Assembly (NCBI RefSeq): GCF_001513975.1 | Contig: NZ_KQ947990.1 | Span: forward strand, 1-55,636 | Origin: Streptomyces curacoi | GTDB taxonomy: Bacteria > Actinomycetota > Actinomycetes > Streptomycetales > Streptomycetaceae | Reading direction: 5' to 3' | DNA length: 55,636 bases | In this document: in pieces, positions 1 to 8,536 of the stretch | Position numbering within the stretch: the stretch's first letter is position 1 | How the letters are laid out: each line of letters opens with the position of its first letter | The notes under the pieces: model-generated | What the model saw: only the letters and a program-made list of their open reading frames with translations | Told to the model about the DNA's origin: nothing | Databases searched by the model: none | Program-made: the position numbers and the translations under genes

Positions 1-48
1 TGTTTCCGGGCCTCATGTCCTTTCACGATGTCCTTGTACGATGACCTT

Positions 49-726
49 TCACGACGGCCGTACCAGTCCCGTGTCGTACGCCAGAATCACCGCCTGAATG
101 CGATCCCGCGAGCCTGTCTTCGCGAGGACGCGGCCCACGTGCGTCTTCACCGTCGACTCGGCCAGGTGCAGGCGGGCGGCTATCTCCGTGTTCGTCCAGC
201 CTTTGCCGATCACCGTGAGGATCTCGCGTTCTCGGTCGGTGAGGGCGGTCAGGCGTGCGTCCAGGGGCGTTGGTTCCGGGCCGTCTGTGGGGGTCTTCGC
301 CGGTAGGTGGTGGACGTAGGCGTCGAGGAGGCGGCGGGTGAGGCTGGGGGCCACCACCGCGTCGCCCGTGGACACCGCGCGAATGCCGGCCAGGAGCTCC
401 TCCGGTTGGGCGTCCTTGACGAGGAAGCCGGAGGCGCCCGCGCGGAGGCCGGAGTAGGCGTACTCGTCGAGGTCGAAGGTGGTGAGGATCAGGACCCGGG
501 TGCGGTCGCCGGTGGCGGTGATGCGGCGGGTGGCCTCGATGCCGTCCAGGCCGGGCATGCGGACGTCCATCAGGACCACGTCGGGGTGTAGCTCCGCCGT
601 CATGCGGATCGCCTCGGTGCCGTTGGCTGCCTCGCCCAGCACCGTCATGTCGTCCTGGCTCTCCAGGAGCATCCGGAAGCCGAGGCGCTGGAGGGGCTGG
701 TCGTCGGCGACGAGGACGGTGGTCAC
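49..726 (-). CDS. NarL/LuxR-type response regulator
   Basis: A 225-residue cytoplasmic response regulator that should take phosphate from the kinase encoded just upstream and bind DNA. The N-terminal receiver shows the acidic pair near residues 8-9 (ADDQ) and the phosphoacceptor Asp54 in VLMDVRMPG. The C-terminal LuxR helix-turn-helix (about residues 150-215) carries LTDREREIL and AESTVKTHV. The start is a GTG whose codon overlaps the kinase stop by 4 bp (GTGA), so translation is coupled. The signal sensed and the target genes cannot be read from the sequence. Confidence 0.93.
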   Translation of the reverse strand: MTTVLVADDQPLQRLGFRMLLESQDDMTVLGEAANGTEAIRMTAELHPDVVLMDVRMPGLDGIEATRRITATGDRTRVLILTTFDLDEYAYSGLRAGASGFLVKDAQPEELLAGIRAVSTGDAVVAPSLTRRLLDAYVHHLPAKTPTDGPEPTPLDARLTALTDREREILTVIGKGWTNTEIAARLHLAESTVKTHVGRVLAKTGSRDRIQAVILAYDTGLVRPS

Positions 727-1976
727 TGGGGGGTTTCCTCCGGGAGGTGCAGGTGGACGCGCCAGCCCTGCTCGGGGTGCGGGCGTGGGCCGGCCTCAAG
801 TGTGCCGCCGTACAAGGCGGTTCGCTCGCGCATTCCTGGCAGGCCGCGCCCGCCTGTGGAGTGGGAGGGGGCGGGGCCGCCTCGGCCGGTGTCGGTCACG
901 GTCAATGTGACGGCGCCCTTCTCGTCGTAGGACATCTCGATCTCCGCCGTGCTGCCGGGGCCGCCGTGCTTGAGCGTGTTGGTGAGGGCCTCCTGGATGA
1001 CGCGGTAGACGGTGAGCTGGCGGCCCGGGGGCAGGTCGGGGCTGCCATGGACGGTGGTGGTGACGGGGAGGCCTGTGGCGCGTACGCCGTTGAGGAGCTG
1101 GTCGAGGTCGGTGAGGGAGGGTTGGGGGGTCAGTTCGGCGTGGGGCTCGTGGGGCTGGTCCTCCTCGCGCAGGACGTCGAGCAGGCGGCGCAGTTCGGCG
1201 AGGGCCTGGCGGCTGGTGGTGGCGATCGCGTGCAGGGCCTGGGCGGCGCGTTCGGGGGACTTGGCGGCGGCGTACTGGCCGCCGTCGGCCAGGCCTGTGA
1301 TGACGGAGAGGTTGTGGCCGATGATGTCGTGCATCTCGCGTGCGATGCGGGCGCGTTCGGCCGCGGCGGCGAGCTGGGCCTGCTGGTCCCGTTCGATCTC
1401 CAGGCGGCGGGCGCGGTCCTCCAGGGCCTCGGTGTGGTCGCGGCGGGTGCGGACGGTGATGCCGATGGCGGCGGCCACGACGATCGACATCAGCACGGGG
1501 ACGATGTCCTGGTCCGGGCTTCCCTGCGGGTGGCGGGCGGCCAGCACCACGTTGGGCGTGGTGATCAGGGCCGTCGCCCACCACAGGTTGCGCGTGGGGC
1601 GGCGCAGGGCGATGTGGAAGACGACGAGCAGCTGGAGCATGACCGCCTGTAGGGCGATGCCGGTCCAGGCGTTGACGAGGGCGAACGGGGCTATGGCGAG
1701 GAGGACGGCCCTGGGGTGGGTGCGGCGCCGGAGGAGCGGGACGGAGAGGCCGAGGCTCAGGGTGAGGACCAGCCAGCCGGGGTTGTCGCGATCGCGGGCC
1801 ACGTTGAGCCATCCGTCGCCGTAGTAGTCGATCAGGGCCGCCACCACCCAGAAGCCGGTCAGGTGCAGGTCCCAGACGAGCGGGTGCCGTTGGTCGAAGG
1901 CGCGCACCCGTCGGCTGATGCGCTGGAGGTGCTGGGTGAGGGGTTCCGTCGGTCGCTCTTCCGTCACACGGTCCAT
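723..1976 (-). CDS. NarL-family sensor histidine kinase
   Basis: A 417-residue membrane kinase of the HisKA_3 class, partner of the LuxR-type regulator that it overlaps by 4 bp. The first half has about five hydrophobic segments (roughly residues 40-185), a common layout for actinobacterial NarL-type kinases with little extracytoplasmic sequence. The phosphorylated His lies in EMHDIIGHNLSV. The C-terminal ATPase domain has the N-box EALTNTLKHG and the G-boxes DTGRGG and GGRGLPGM. It is divergent from the acetyltransferase at 2063, sharing an 86-bp upstream gap. Similar pairs often respond to cell-envelope or antibiotic stress, but no stimulus can be assigned here. Confidence 0.92.
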   Translation of the reverse strand: MDRVTEERPTEPLTQHLQRISRRVRAFDQRHPLVWDLHLTGFWVVAALIDYYGDGWLNVARDRDNPGWLVLTLSLGLSVPLLRRRTHPRAVLLAIAPFALVNAWTGIALQAVMLQLLVVFHIALRRPTRNLWWATALITTPNVVLAARHPQGSPDQDIVPVLMSIVVAAAIGITVRTRRDHTEALEDRARRLEIERDQQAQLAAAAERARIAREMHDIIGHNLSVITGLADGGQYAAAKSPERAAQALHAIATTSRQALAELRRLLDVLREEDQPHEPHAELTPQPSLTDLDQLLNGVRATGLPVTTTVHGSPDLPPGRQLTVYRVIQEALTNTLKHGGPGSTAEIEMSYDEKGAVTLTVTDTGRGGPAPSHSTGGRGLPGMRERTALYGGTLEAGPRPHPEQGWRVHLHLPEETPQ

Positions 1977-2062
1977 CGTGGCGGTCCGCCCCGGCCCGTC
2001 ACAGGTACCGCGGGCAGTATTCCGGGTGAGCGATGTCGTACCCGGGTACTACGGTGGCCGTC

Positions 2063-2626
2063 ATGAGCACCGCGAACCCCGAGGCCTACGTCATCCGGTC
2101 CATACGTGCCGACGAGTGGCCGGCCGCCAAGGAGTTGAGGCTTGACGCGCTGCGGGATCCGATCGCGCCGCTCGCCTTTCTGGAGACGTACGAGGAGGCG
2201 GTGGCCCGGCCCGACTCGTTCTGGCAGGAGCGGGCCGCCGGAGCCTGTGAGGGGGCCGAGAAGGCGCAGACGATCATCGCCGCCGGGCCGGACGGGCGGT
2301 GGGTGGGGACGCTGACGGTGCTGCTCGAGGAGCCGGGGACGACCGACTGGGCCGGGCTGCCGGTGGAGCGGAAGCAGGGGCATGTCGTCGGCGTGTTCGT
2401 ACGGCCCGAGGAGCGGGGGAGTGGGCTGACCGACGTGCTCTTCGACGCGGGGCTGGAGTGGGCGTGGTCCCGTGGTGCCGAGCGGGTGCGGCTGATCGTG
2501 CACGAGGAGAACGGGCGGGCGCAGCGGTTCTACCGGAAGGTGGGGTTCGTGCCGAGTGGGGTCACCGTGCCGCTCGACGGGGGGTCGGAGGAGGCCGAGT
2601 TGGAGTTCGTCATCGAGCGGCCGTAA
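2063..2626 (+). CDS. GNAT-family N-acetyltransferase
   Basis: A 187-residue acetyltransferase of the GNAT fold. The acetyl-CoA loop is visible in VFVRPEERGSGLTDVLFDA, followed by the family's C-terminal RFYRKVGFVPSG. The substrate is unknown; relatives acetylate amino groups of small molecules or protein N-termini. I chose the ATG at 2063, which begins MSTANPEAY, over an ATG 30 bp upstream because homologous starts usually sit just before the first beta strand. It converges on the VirD4-like gene with only 10 bp between stop codons. Confidence 0.88.
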   Translation: MSTANPEAYVIRSIRADEWPAAKELRLDALRDPIAPLAFLETYEEAVARPDSFWQERAAGACEGAEKAQTIIAAGPDGRWVGTLTVLLEEPGTTDWAGLPVERKQGHVVGVFVRPEERGSGLTDVLFDAGLEWAWSRGAERVRLIVHEENGRAQRFYRKVGFVPSGVTVPLDGGSEEAELEFVIERP

Positions 2627-2636
2627 GGCTGGGGGG

Positions 2637-4226
2637 TCACACCGGCAGTTCGTCGTGCGGCCAGCGGGAGCGGGCCTGTTCCCGGGACCGGAGCAGTGCC
2701 AGGGTCGGCATGCCCCGGTCCGCTCCGGTGGCCAGCAGCTCCGGCAGCTGGGGAAGTGGAGCCACGGCGGCGACGTCGTCGAGGACGAGCGCCAGTGGTG
2801 GGTCGAGCCGACCGGCGGATGACCGTTCGGCCATGCGCCGGCCGCGCTCGACCACGCTTGCGGCGAGGGCCGTCAGAAGTGGCATGGCGCCCGGGTTGGC
2901 TCGGGGATCCTCGATGGATTCACCCACTACATAAAGCGTGCCCCCTTCATGGACGAAGGAATCCAAGGTGAGGGCATCAGTTCGGTTTGGAGCGCAGGCC
3001 TCTCGGATGTTCACCGTGAAGAGCGCGGAGAGGGCACGGGTGGTCAGCTCCTGGGCCATGTCCCGGCGTTCCGGGTGGGCCGTCAGGGCCGCCTCCAGTT
3101 CGCCTGCCGAGCCCGGGGCCGCCTTCGGGTTGGTACGCAGGGTTCGTACGGCGTCCTGGACCTGGGAGCCCTGGGACCAGCGGTGGACGTGGCGGATGGT
3201 GCGGCCGTCGATGGCCGCGGCGTGGAGGTAGCTGCGCAGGAGCGTTTCCGCGGTATCGCTGACCGCTTGGTCGAGCCGGGAGGTGGGGCGGACGGGGGTG
3301 AGGAGTGCGGTTGCTCTTGATGCCGCCGCTGCCTTGTCCTCGCAGCCGGCTGTGGGGGACCAGTGGAGGCGGGCCGGGGTGTCGCAGAGGTGGGTGGGGT
3401 CGTAGAGGAGGACCGGGCCGAGTTTGGACCGGGCGTCTTTGGTGTCCTGCCAGAGGGCTGGGTTCGAGGTGACTACGAGGGCGGGGCCTTCCGCGTCGCG
3501 TACGGCCTGGGTTGCGGTTGTTCGGCGGCTTTCTCTGGGGGCCACGAGGATCTTTTCCCACCCGCCGACCCTTTCGGCGGGCACAGAGGTGTGGGCCCCG
3601 GCCGCCGGCGCCGCCTGCTCGCTGAGCACCGTGCGCTCCGCGGCCGTCGTCGGCTGCCCGGCATCAGGAGGCACCGCTGGCGACGGGTACGCCCACGCCG
3701 CCCCCGTCGCCTCTGCCCCCGTCGCCTCGGTCCGCGGCGCGGGTACCGCCCCCTGCGCCGCCGCAGGAGCCGTCCCCGCCTCCGAGCCCGCGGGCACCGG
3801 CCCTATCGCAACCTCCGTCTTCGCCGCGCGCCGCGCCGCCCTGACCGCGCGCCACCGGGCCACCGTCCCCATCACGAACACGGTGAGCACGATCAGCACC
3901 ATCAACTGCCCGATGAACAGGCCCCAGAACAGCCCGTACCCCGACAGCTGCCCCGCCGGTGTGTCCGGCCAGGCGCCCGGGATGTCGTGCGGCTCCTCGA
4001 TCAGATAGCGCATGGCGAGGGGCGTACGGGTGAAGGTGACCCCGTCCGGCCAGGAGCCGTGGGCGAACAGGGCCGCCAGGCCCGTCGCCGTCCACACCAG
4101 CAGCGTCATGCCGAGGAGGAAGCCGAGCAGGCCGATCAGCAGGCCGTCGGGAATGCCCCCCTGGCTGTCCCGGTACCCGCGGTAGTCGCGGTGCTCCCGA
4201 TGCCCCCGGCGTTCGTCCGGTCTCAC
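2637..4226 (-). CDS. VirD4/TraG-like protein of a type IV secretion-like module, degenerate P-loop
   Basis: A 529-residue membrane protein with two N-terminal transmembrane segments (about residues 28-55 and 98-120), an Ala/Pro-rich linker (140-220) and a C-terminal domain aligned by eye to type IV coupling ATPases. Where a Walker A loop should stand the sequence reads VAPRESRRTT (229-237 region): the PR..TT frame of VirD4 loops is kept, but the Gly-Lys of GKT/S is gone. The Walker B-like LALVLDDVAAV (478-488) is intact, and the chain ends soon after. It is either a non-catalytic scaffold or a highly divergent ATPase. Start is GTG with AAGGGG upstream; it is last in the six-gene operon, 9 bp after the VirB4-like gene. 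Confidence 0.8.
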   Translation of the reverse strand: MRPDERRGHREHRDYRGYRDSQGGIPDGLLIGLLGFLLGMTLLVWTATGLAALFAHGSWPDGVTFTRTPLAMRYLIEEPHDIPGAWPDTPAGQLSGYGLFWGLFIGQLMVLIVLTVFVMGTVARWRAVRAARRAAKTEVAIGPVPAGSEAGTAPAAAQGAVPAPRTEATGAEATGAAWAYPSPAVPPDAGQPTTAAERTVLSEQAAPAAGAHTSVPAERVGGWEKILVAPRESRRTTATQAVRDAEGPALVVTSNPALWQDTKDARSKLGPVLLYDPTHLCDTPARLHWSPTAGCEDKAAAASRATALLTPVRPTSRLDQAVSDTAETLLRSYLHAAAIDGRTIRHVHRWSQGSQVQDAVRTLRTNPKAAPGSAGELEAALTAHPERRDMAQELTTRALSALFTVNIREACAPNRTDALTLDSFVHEGGTLYVVGESIEDPRANPGAMPLLTALAASVVERGRRMAERSSAGRLDPPLALVLDDVAAVAPLPQLPELLATGADRGMPTLALLRSREQARSRWPHDELPV

Positions 4227-4235
4227 GCTGTCCCC

Positions 4236-5648
4236 TTACGCCACCGTCGATTCGGAGTCGCCAAGGTGCTGCTCCACGAAGGCCGCCGCCCGCTCCTCCG
4301 CCTCCAGCTCGGCGGCGCGCAGGGCGTCGTCGTCCAGGAGGTCGCTCGCCGATTCGGTCATCGCGCGGTCGGTGAAGACCAGGGGGCGTTCGGTCTCGGT
4401 GACCAGGTGTTTGACGACCTGGACATTGCCGTTGACGTCCCAGACGGCAATGCCCGGGGTGAGGGTCGGGATGATCTCCACCGCCCAGCGCGGAAGGCCC
4501 AGCACCCGGCCCGTCGCCCTCGCCTCGTCGGCCTTCTGGGCGTAGATCGTCCTGGTCGACGCCATCTTCAGGATCGCGGCCGCCTCCTTCGCCGCCGCTC
4601 CGTCCACGACGTCCGACAGGTGGTGGACGACGGCGACGAAGGACAGGCCCAGGCGCCGGCCGAACTTCAGCAGGCGCTGGAACAGCTGGGCCACGAACGG
4701 GCTGTTGATGATGTGCCAGGCCTCCTCGACCAGGAAGATGCGCTTCTTCCGGTCGGGGCGGATCCAGGTGTGCTCCAGCCATACGCCCACGATCGCCATG
4801 AGGATGGGCATGGCGATGGAGTTGCGGTCGATGTGGGACAGGTCGAAGACGATGAGCGGGGCGTCCAGGTCGATACCGACCGTCGTGGGGCCGTCGAACA
4901 TGCCGCGCAGGTCACCGTCGACCAGACGGTCCAGCACCAGCGCCACGTCAAGGCCCCACGCCCGTACGTCGTCTATGGCGACGTTCATCGCCTCGGCCGA
5001 CTCGGGCTCGGGGTGCCGTAGCTGCTCGACGATGTCGGAGAGGACCGGCTGGCGCTCGACGATGGTCTCGTTGACGTAGGCGTGGGCGACCTTCAGTGCG
5101 AAGCCGGAGCGCTCGTCCAGGCCGTGCCCCATCGCCACCTCGATGATCGTCCGGAGCAGGGCGAGCTGCCCGGTCGTCGTGATCGACGGGTCCAGGGGGT
5201 TGAGGCGGATGCCGTGGTCCAGGGCCGCCATCGGGTCCAGCCGGATCGGCGTTATCCCCAGCTCCTGCGCGATGAGGTTCCATTCGCCGACGCCGTCCTC
5301 GCCCTGGGCGTCCAGGACGACGACCTGGCGGTCGCGGAAGCGCAGCTGGCGCAGGACGTAGGTCTTCTCCAGGGCCGACTTGCCGTTGCCGGACTCGCCG
5401 AGGACCAGCCAGTGGGGGGCGGGGAGCTGCTGACCGTAGAGCTGGAAGGGGTCGTAGATATAGCCCTTCCCGGAGTACACCTCGCGGCCGATGATGACGC
5501 CCGAGTCGCCGAGGCCGGGGGCGGCGGTGGGGAGGTAGACCGCCTGGGCCTGGCCCGTCGACGTGCGCACCGGAAGCCGGGTCGTCTCGACCTTCCCGAA
5601 GAGGAAGGACGTGAAGGCGTCGGTGAGGACGGACAGCGGGTCCCGCAT
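4236..5648 (-). CDS. VirB4-type secretion ATPase (ATPase half)
   Basis: A 470-residue cytoplasmic ATPase related to VirB4/TraC motors that energise substrate movement or pilus biogenesis. Walker A is GESGNGKS (84-91) and Walker B is IFLVEEA (304-310), preceded by VVVLDAQGEDG. Typical VirB4 proteins are about 800-900 residues because they carry a large N-terminal domain; this one lacks it, and the gene 6 bp upstream (5655-7211) looks like that missing half. The two products probably work as one complex. The ATG start follows the upstream stop closely, consistent with an operon. Confidence 0.9.
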   Translation of the reverse strand: MRDPLSVLTDAFTSFLFGKVETTRLPVRTSTGQAQAVYLPTAAPGLGDSGVIIGREVYSGKGYIYDPFQLYGQQLPAPHWLVLGESGNGKSALEKTYVLRQLRFRDRQVVVLDAQGEDGVGEWNLIAQELGITPIRLDPMAALDHGIRLNPLDPSITTTGQLALLRTIIEVAMGHGLDERSGFALKVAHAYVNETIVERQPVLSDIVEQLRHPEPESAEAMNVAIDDVRAWGLDVALVLDRLVDGDLRGMFDGPTTVGIDLDAPLIVFDLSHIDRNSIAMPILMAIVGVWLEHTWIRPDRKKRIFLVEEAWHIINSPFVAQLFQRLLKFGRRLGLSFVAVVHHLSDVVDGAAAKEAAAILKMASTRTIYAQKADEARATGRVLGLPRWAVEIIPTLTPGIAVWDVNGNVQVVKHLVTETERPLVFTDRAMTESASDLLDDDALRAAELEAEERAAAFVEQHLGDSESTVA

Positions 5649-5654
5649 CAGGTC

Positions 5655-7211
5655 CTACCTCCGAATGCCGGTGGCGAAGGGGAGTGTGTTGACGAATGCC
5701 CGGTGGTGCTCGCGGTCGCACCATTCCAGCTTCAGATACGACTTTCCGGCCGACGCCCGGATGGTCCGCTTGTCGCGGGCCAGGGCCTCGGGGGAACGGG
5801 AGGAGACGGTGATGTAGCCGACCAGGTTGACGCCGGCGGCGCCGCTCGCGAGGTCTTCGCCGCGCTGGTCGAGGCGGTTGTGGGCGGCGATGTCACGGGG
5901 GTCGACGGTGCGGTTCATCTTGGCGGCGCGGCTCGCCTCCGCCTCGTCGTTGGTCTTCTCGGTCAGCATGCGTTCGATGGCGACCTCGGTGGGTTCGAGG
6001 TCCATCGTGACGGCGACCGTGCGGATGACGTCCGGGGTGTGGACGAGGAGGGGCGCCAGGAAGTTGACGCCCACCGGGGTCATCGGCCACTCCTTGATCC
6101 AGGCGGTGGCGTGGCACCAGGGGGCGCGGGTGGAGGACTCCCGCGTCTTGGCCTGGAGGAACGTCGGCTCCATGGCGTCGAGCTCGGCCGGCCAGGCATT
6201 ACGTTTCGTCATCGCCTGGATGTGGTCGATCGGGTGGTCCGGGTCGTACATGGAGTGGATCAGGGAGGCGAGCCGGCCCTGGCCGAGGGGCTGCCGTACC
6301 CGGATGTCGGCCTCCTGCAGGCGCGAGCAGATGTCGGTCAGCTCGCGGGCCATGACGACCGCGAGACCGGCGTCCCGGTCGACCTTGCCGCCGTGCGGGC
6401 GGGCCGCGCGGGCCATCGCCATGGCCTCGGCGGCCAGTTCGCGGGTGTAGTGCATGCAGGCGACGAGGTAGGCGCGGTGCTGCTCGCTGCTCGTCGAGAC
6501 CATCGACTGGAGCTGGTCGTACGACTGCTGCAGCCAGCCCGGGGCCCGGTCGTCGCCGCGTACGGCGACGTCCTTGGCGTGGGCGTCCGGGTCGGCGGGC
6601 AGGGTGCGGGCGAGCATCTGCAGGCGGGTGACGAAGCCGTCGCCGTTGGCGACATGCTTCAGCAGGGTGCCGAAGCGGTCGACGAGGGCTTCCTGGTCCT
6701 CGGAGTCGCGCAGGCCGACGCCGGGGCCCTCGATCTCGATCGCGGCCGTGACCGTGCGACGGTCGGCGTGCAGCAGTACGGCGATCTCGTCGGGGCCGAA
6801 CGGGGCGGCCAGCCAGGTGATCCGGCCGATGCCGGGCGGGGGCCCGATCTCGACCTCGCGCCCTTCGAGGCTGGTGCCGGCCTCCATGGCGCCGGAGCGG
6901 TAGGTCGTGCCCTGGCGGAGGGTGCGCTTGTAGCTGCGGTTGATCTCGAACCACTTGTAGAAGGTCCGCTGCTTGTACGGCACGTAGACCGCGGCCAGCG
7001 CCAGCAGCGGGAAGCCCATCAGCAGCACGATGCGCAGGGACAGGACGGGGACGAGGAGCCCGCACATCATGCCGAGGAACGCGCCCGCGATGATCAGCGC
7101 GATCTCGCCGGTCTCGCGGTTGCGGCCGACGATCGCGTTCGGCCGGGCACGGCCGATCAGATATGTACGGCGGGGCGTGACCGGATGGGACACGTGGGAC
7201 TGCGTCGTCAA
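5655..7211 (-). CDS. SCO6880-family protein (VirB3/PrgI-like plus VirB4 N-domain-like)
   Basis: A 518-residue protein of the family called SCO6880. Two hydrophobic helices (about residues 34-75) resemble PrgI/VirB3 subunits, and are followed by an aromatic-basic stretch and a long soluble region that has no P-loop. Length and position immediately before the ATPase gene suggest that it supplies the N-terminal half of a split VirB4. The start is TTG with AGGAGG nine bases upstream, and it overlaps the preceding gene's stop by 4 bp (TTGA). The role assignment is inference from architecture; the family assignment is fairly sure. Confidence 0.82.
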   Translation of the reverse strand: MTTQSHVSHPVTPRRTYLIGRARPNAIVGRNRETGEIALIIAGAFLGMMCGLLVPVLSLRIVLLMGFPLLALAAVYVPYKQRTFYKWFEINRSYKRTLRQGTTYRSGAMEAGTSLEGREVEIGPPPGIGRITWLAAPFGPDEIAVLLHADRRTVTAAIEIEGPGVGLRDSEDQEALVDRFGTLLKHVANGDGFVTRLQMLARTLPADPDAHAKDVAVRGDDRAPGWLQQSYDQLQSMVSTSSEQHRAYLVACMHYTRELAAEAMAMARAARPHGGKVDRDAGLAVVMARELTDICSRLQEADIRVRQPLGQGRLASLIHSMYDPDHPIDHIQAMTKRNAWPAELDAMEPTFLQAKTRESSTRAPWCHATAWIKEWPMTPVGVNFLAPLLVHTPDVIRTVAVTMDLEPTEVAIERMLTEKTNDEAEASRAAKMNRTVDPRDIAAHNRLDQRGEDLASGAAGVNLVGYITVSSRSPEALARDKRTIRASAGKSYLKLEWCDREHHRAFVNTLPFATGIRR

Positions 7212-8536
7212 CGCCCGTCACCTCCTGAACGATTGCTGCTGCTACGGGTGTTGCTGGCATGAGGGGTGTTCACCGGGCTGCTCGACCGGGGTGCGGGTGC
7301 GGCGGAGGGGACAGATCCGCCGCCGCTGTTCGAGGAGCGCGAGCTGTGCGCGGCGACGCCGCCGGAGGCGGGGTTGGACGGGCGGGAAGCGCTCGACTGG
7401 CCTCCGCCGCCGTTGTTGTCCGCGCGGGAGCTGTGGGTCTTGATGCCCTGGGCGACCAGGGTCGCCGGGGAGCTGATCACGGCGGCCGCCTTGCCCTCGG
7501 CGCCGCGCATGAGGCGATTGTTGCGGGAGCCGGCGATCTCGTCGCCGAAGCCGGGGACGAAGCGGTAGATCATCGCGCTCGCGAAGATGGCGAGCAGGAT
7601 GATGGCCAGGCCGGAGACGACGGCCGAGAAGGCGTCCGGGCCGTCGTCGGCGGACAGGGCACCGGCCAGGCCGAGGACGATGACGATGACCGGCTTGACG
7701 AGAATGACGGCGATCATGATGCCCGCCCAGCGGCGGACGTGGCCCCACAGGTTCTTGTCGACCAGGCCCGCGTAGACGACGGTGCCGAGGAGGGCGCCGA
7801 CGTAGAGCAGGGCGGCGCGGATGACCAGCTCCAGCCACAGGATGCCGGCGGCGAGGATGGAGACCAGGGAGACGACGATCAGCATGATCGGGCCGCCGCC
7901 GATGTCCTCGCCCTTCTCCAGGGCGCCGGAGAAGGTGCCGAAGAAGGTGTCCGTCTGGTCGCCGGTCGTCTTGGCGAGGACCTCGCTGACGCCGTCGGTG
8001 GCCGATACGACCGTGTAGAGGATCAGGGGGGTGAAGGCTGACGCCAGGACCGTCAGCCAGAGGAAACCGATCGCCTCGGAGATGGCGGTGGTGAGGGGCA
8101 CTCCTCGTACGGCTCGCTTGGCCACCGCCAGGAGCCAGAGGAGGAGGGTGAGGATCGTGGACGCCGCGAAGACGACCGCGTACTGCTGGAGGAACTTGGT
8201 GTTCGTGAAGTCGACGGTCGCCGTCTCCTTCACGGCCGCGCTGAGCTGCTTGACGGTCCAGGAGGCGGCGTCTGCGCAGCCCTTGGCGAGGGAGGAGAGG
8301 GGGTCGAGGGTGGAGGTGGGGTCGGTGAGGGAGCGGGAGCCGCCGGAGTCACCGGAGCCGTTCTCTTGTTCGCAGTACTTCTTGGCAGGACCGGCGATGA
8401 GAGAGCAGGGGTCGCTGCTCGGCGAGGGCGAGGGTGTGGGAGCGGCGAAGGCACGGGTAGCCGCCAGTACGGCAGTGGCTTGTACGGCTGTGACCAAGCC
8501 GGCGAGCTTGAGTGCGCGGTGATGGCTACCGGGCAT
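7208..8536 (-). CDS. VirB6/TrbL-like polytopic membrane protein of the secretion module
   Basis: A 442-residue membrane protein: signal peptide ending near AFAAP, a short Pro/Ser segment with cysteines, about six transmembrane helices between residues 120 and 355, and an 80-residue low-complexity tail rich in Ser, Asn, Gly and Pro. This is the layout of VirB6/TrbL inner-membrane channel components. I take the ATG at 8536 because MPGSHHRALKLAGL begins a good export signal; it overlaps the upstream stop by 11 bp. Its stop overlaps the following TTG start. The disordered tail is probably cytoplasmic, though its side was not determined. Confidence 0.82.
   Translation of the reverse strand: MPGSHHRALKLAGLVTAVQATAVLAATRAFAAPTPSPSPSSDPCSLIAGPAKKYCEQENGSGDSGGSRSLTDPTSTLDPLSSLAKGCADAASWTVKQLSAAVKETATVDFTNTKFLQQYAVVFAASTILTLLLWLLAVAKRAVRGVPLTTAISEAIGFLWLTVLASAFTPLILYTVVSATDGVSEVLAKTTGDQTDTFFGTFSGALEKGEDIGGGPIMLIVVSLVSILAAGILWLELVIRAALLYVGALLGTVVYAGLVDKNLWGHVRRWAGIMIAVILVKPVIVIVLGLAGALSADDGPDAFSAVVSGLAIILLAIFASAMIYRFVPGFGDEIAGSRNNRLMRGAEGKAAAVISSPATLVAQGIKTHSSRADNNGGGGQSSASRPSNPASGGVAAHSSRSSNSGGGSVPSAAPAPRSSSPVNTPHASNTRSSSNRSGGDGR

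Noticed and set aside
23..799. Long Arg/Pro/His-rich frames on both strands across most genes
   Set aside because: They are high-GC shadows of real genes: skewed composition, no motifs, no ribosome sites, and full overlap with well-supported coding sequences.
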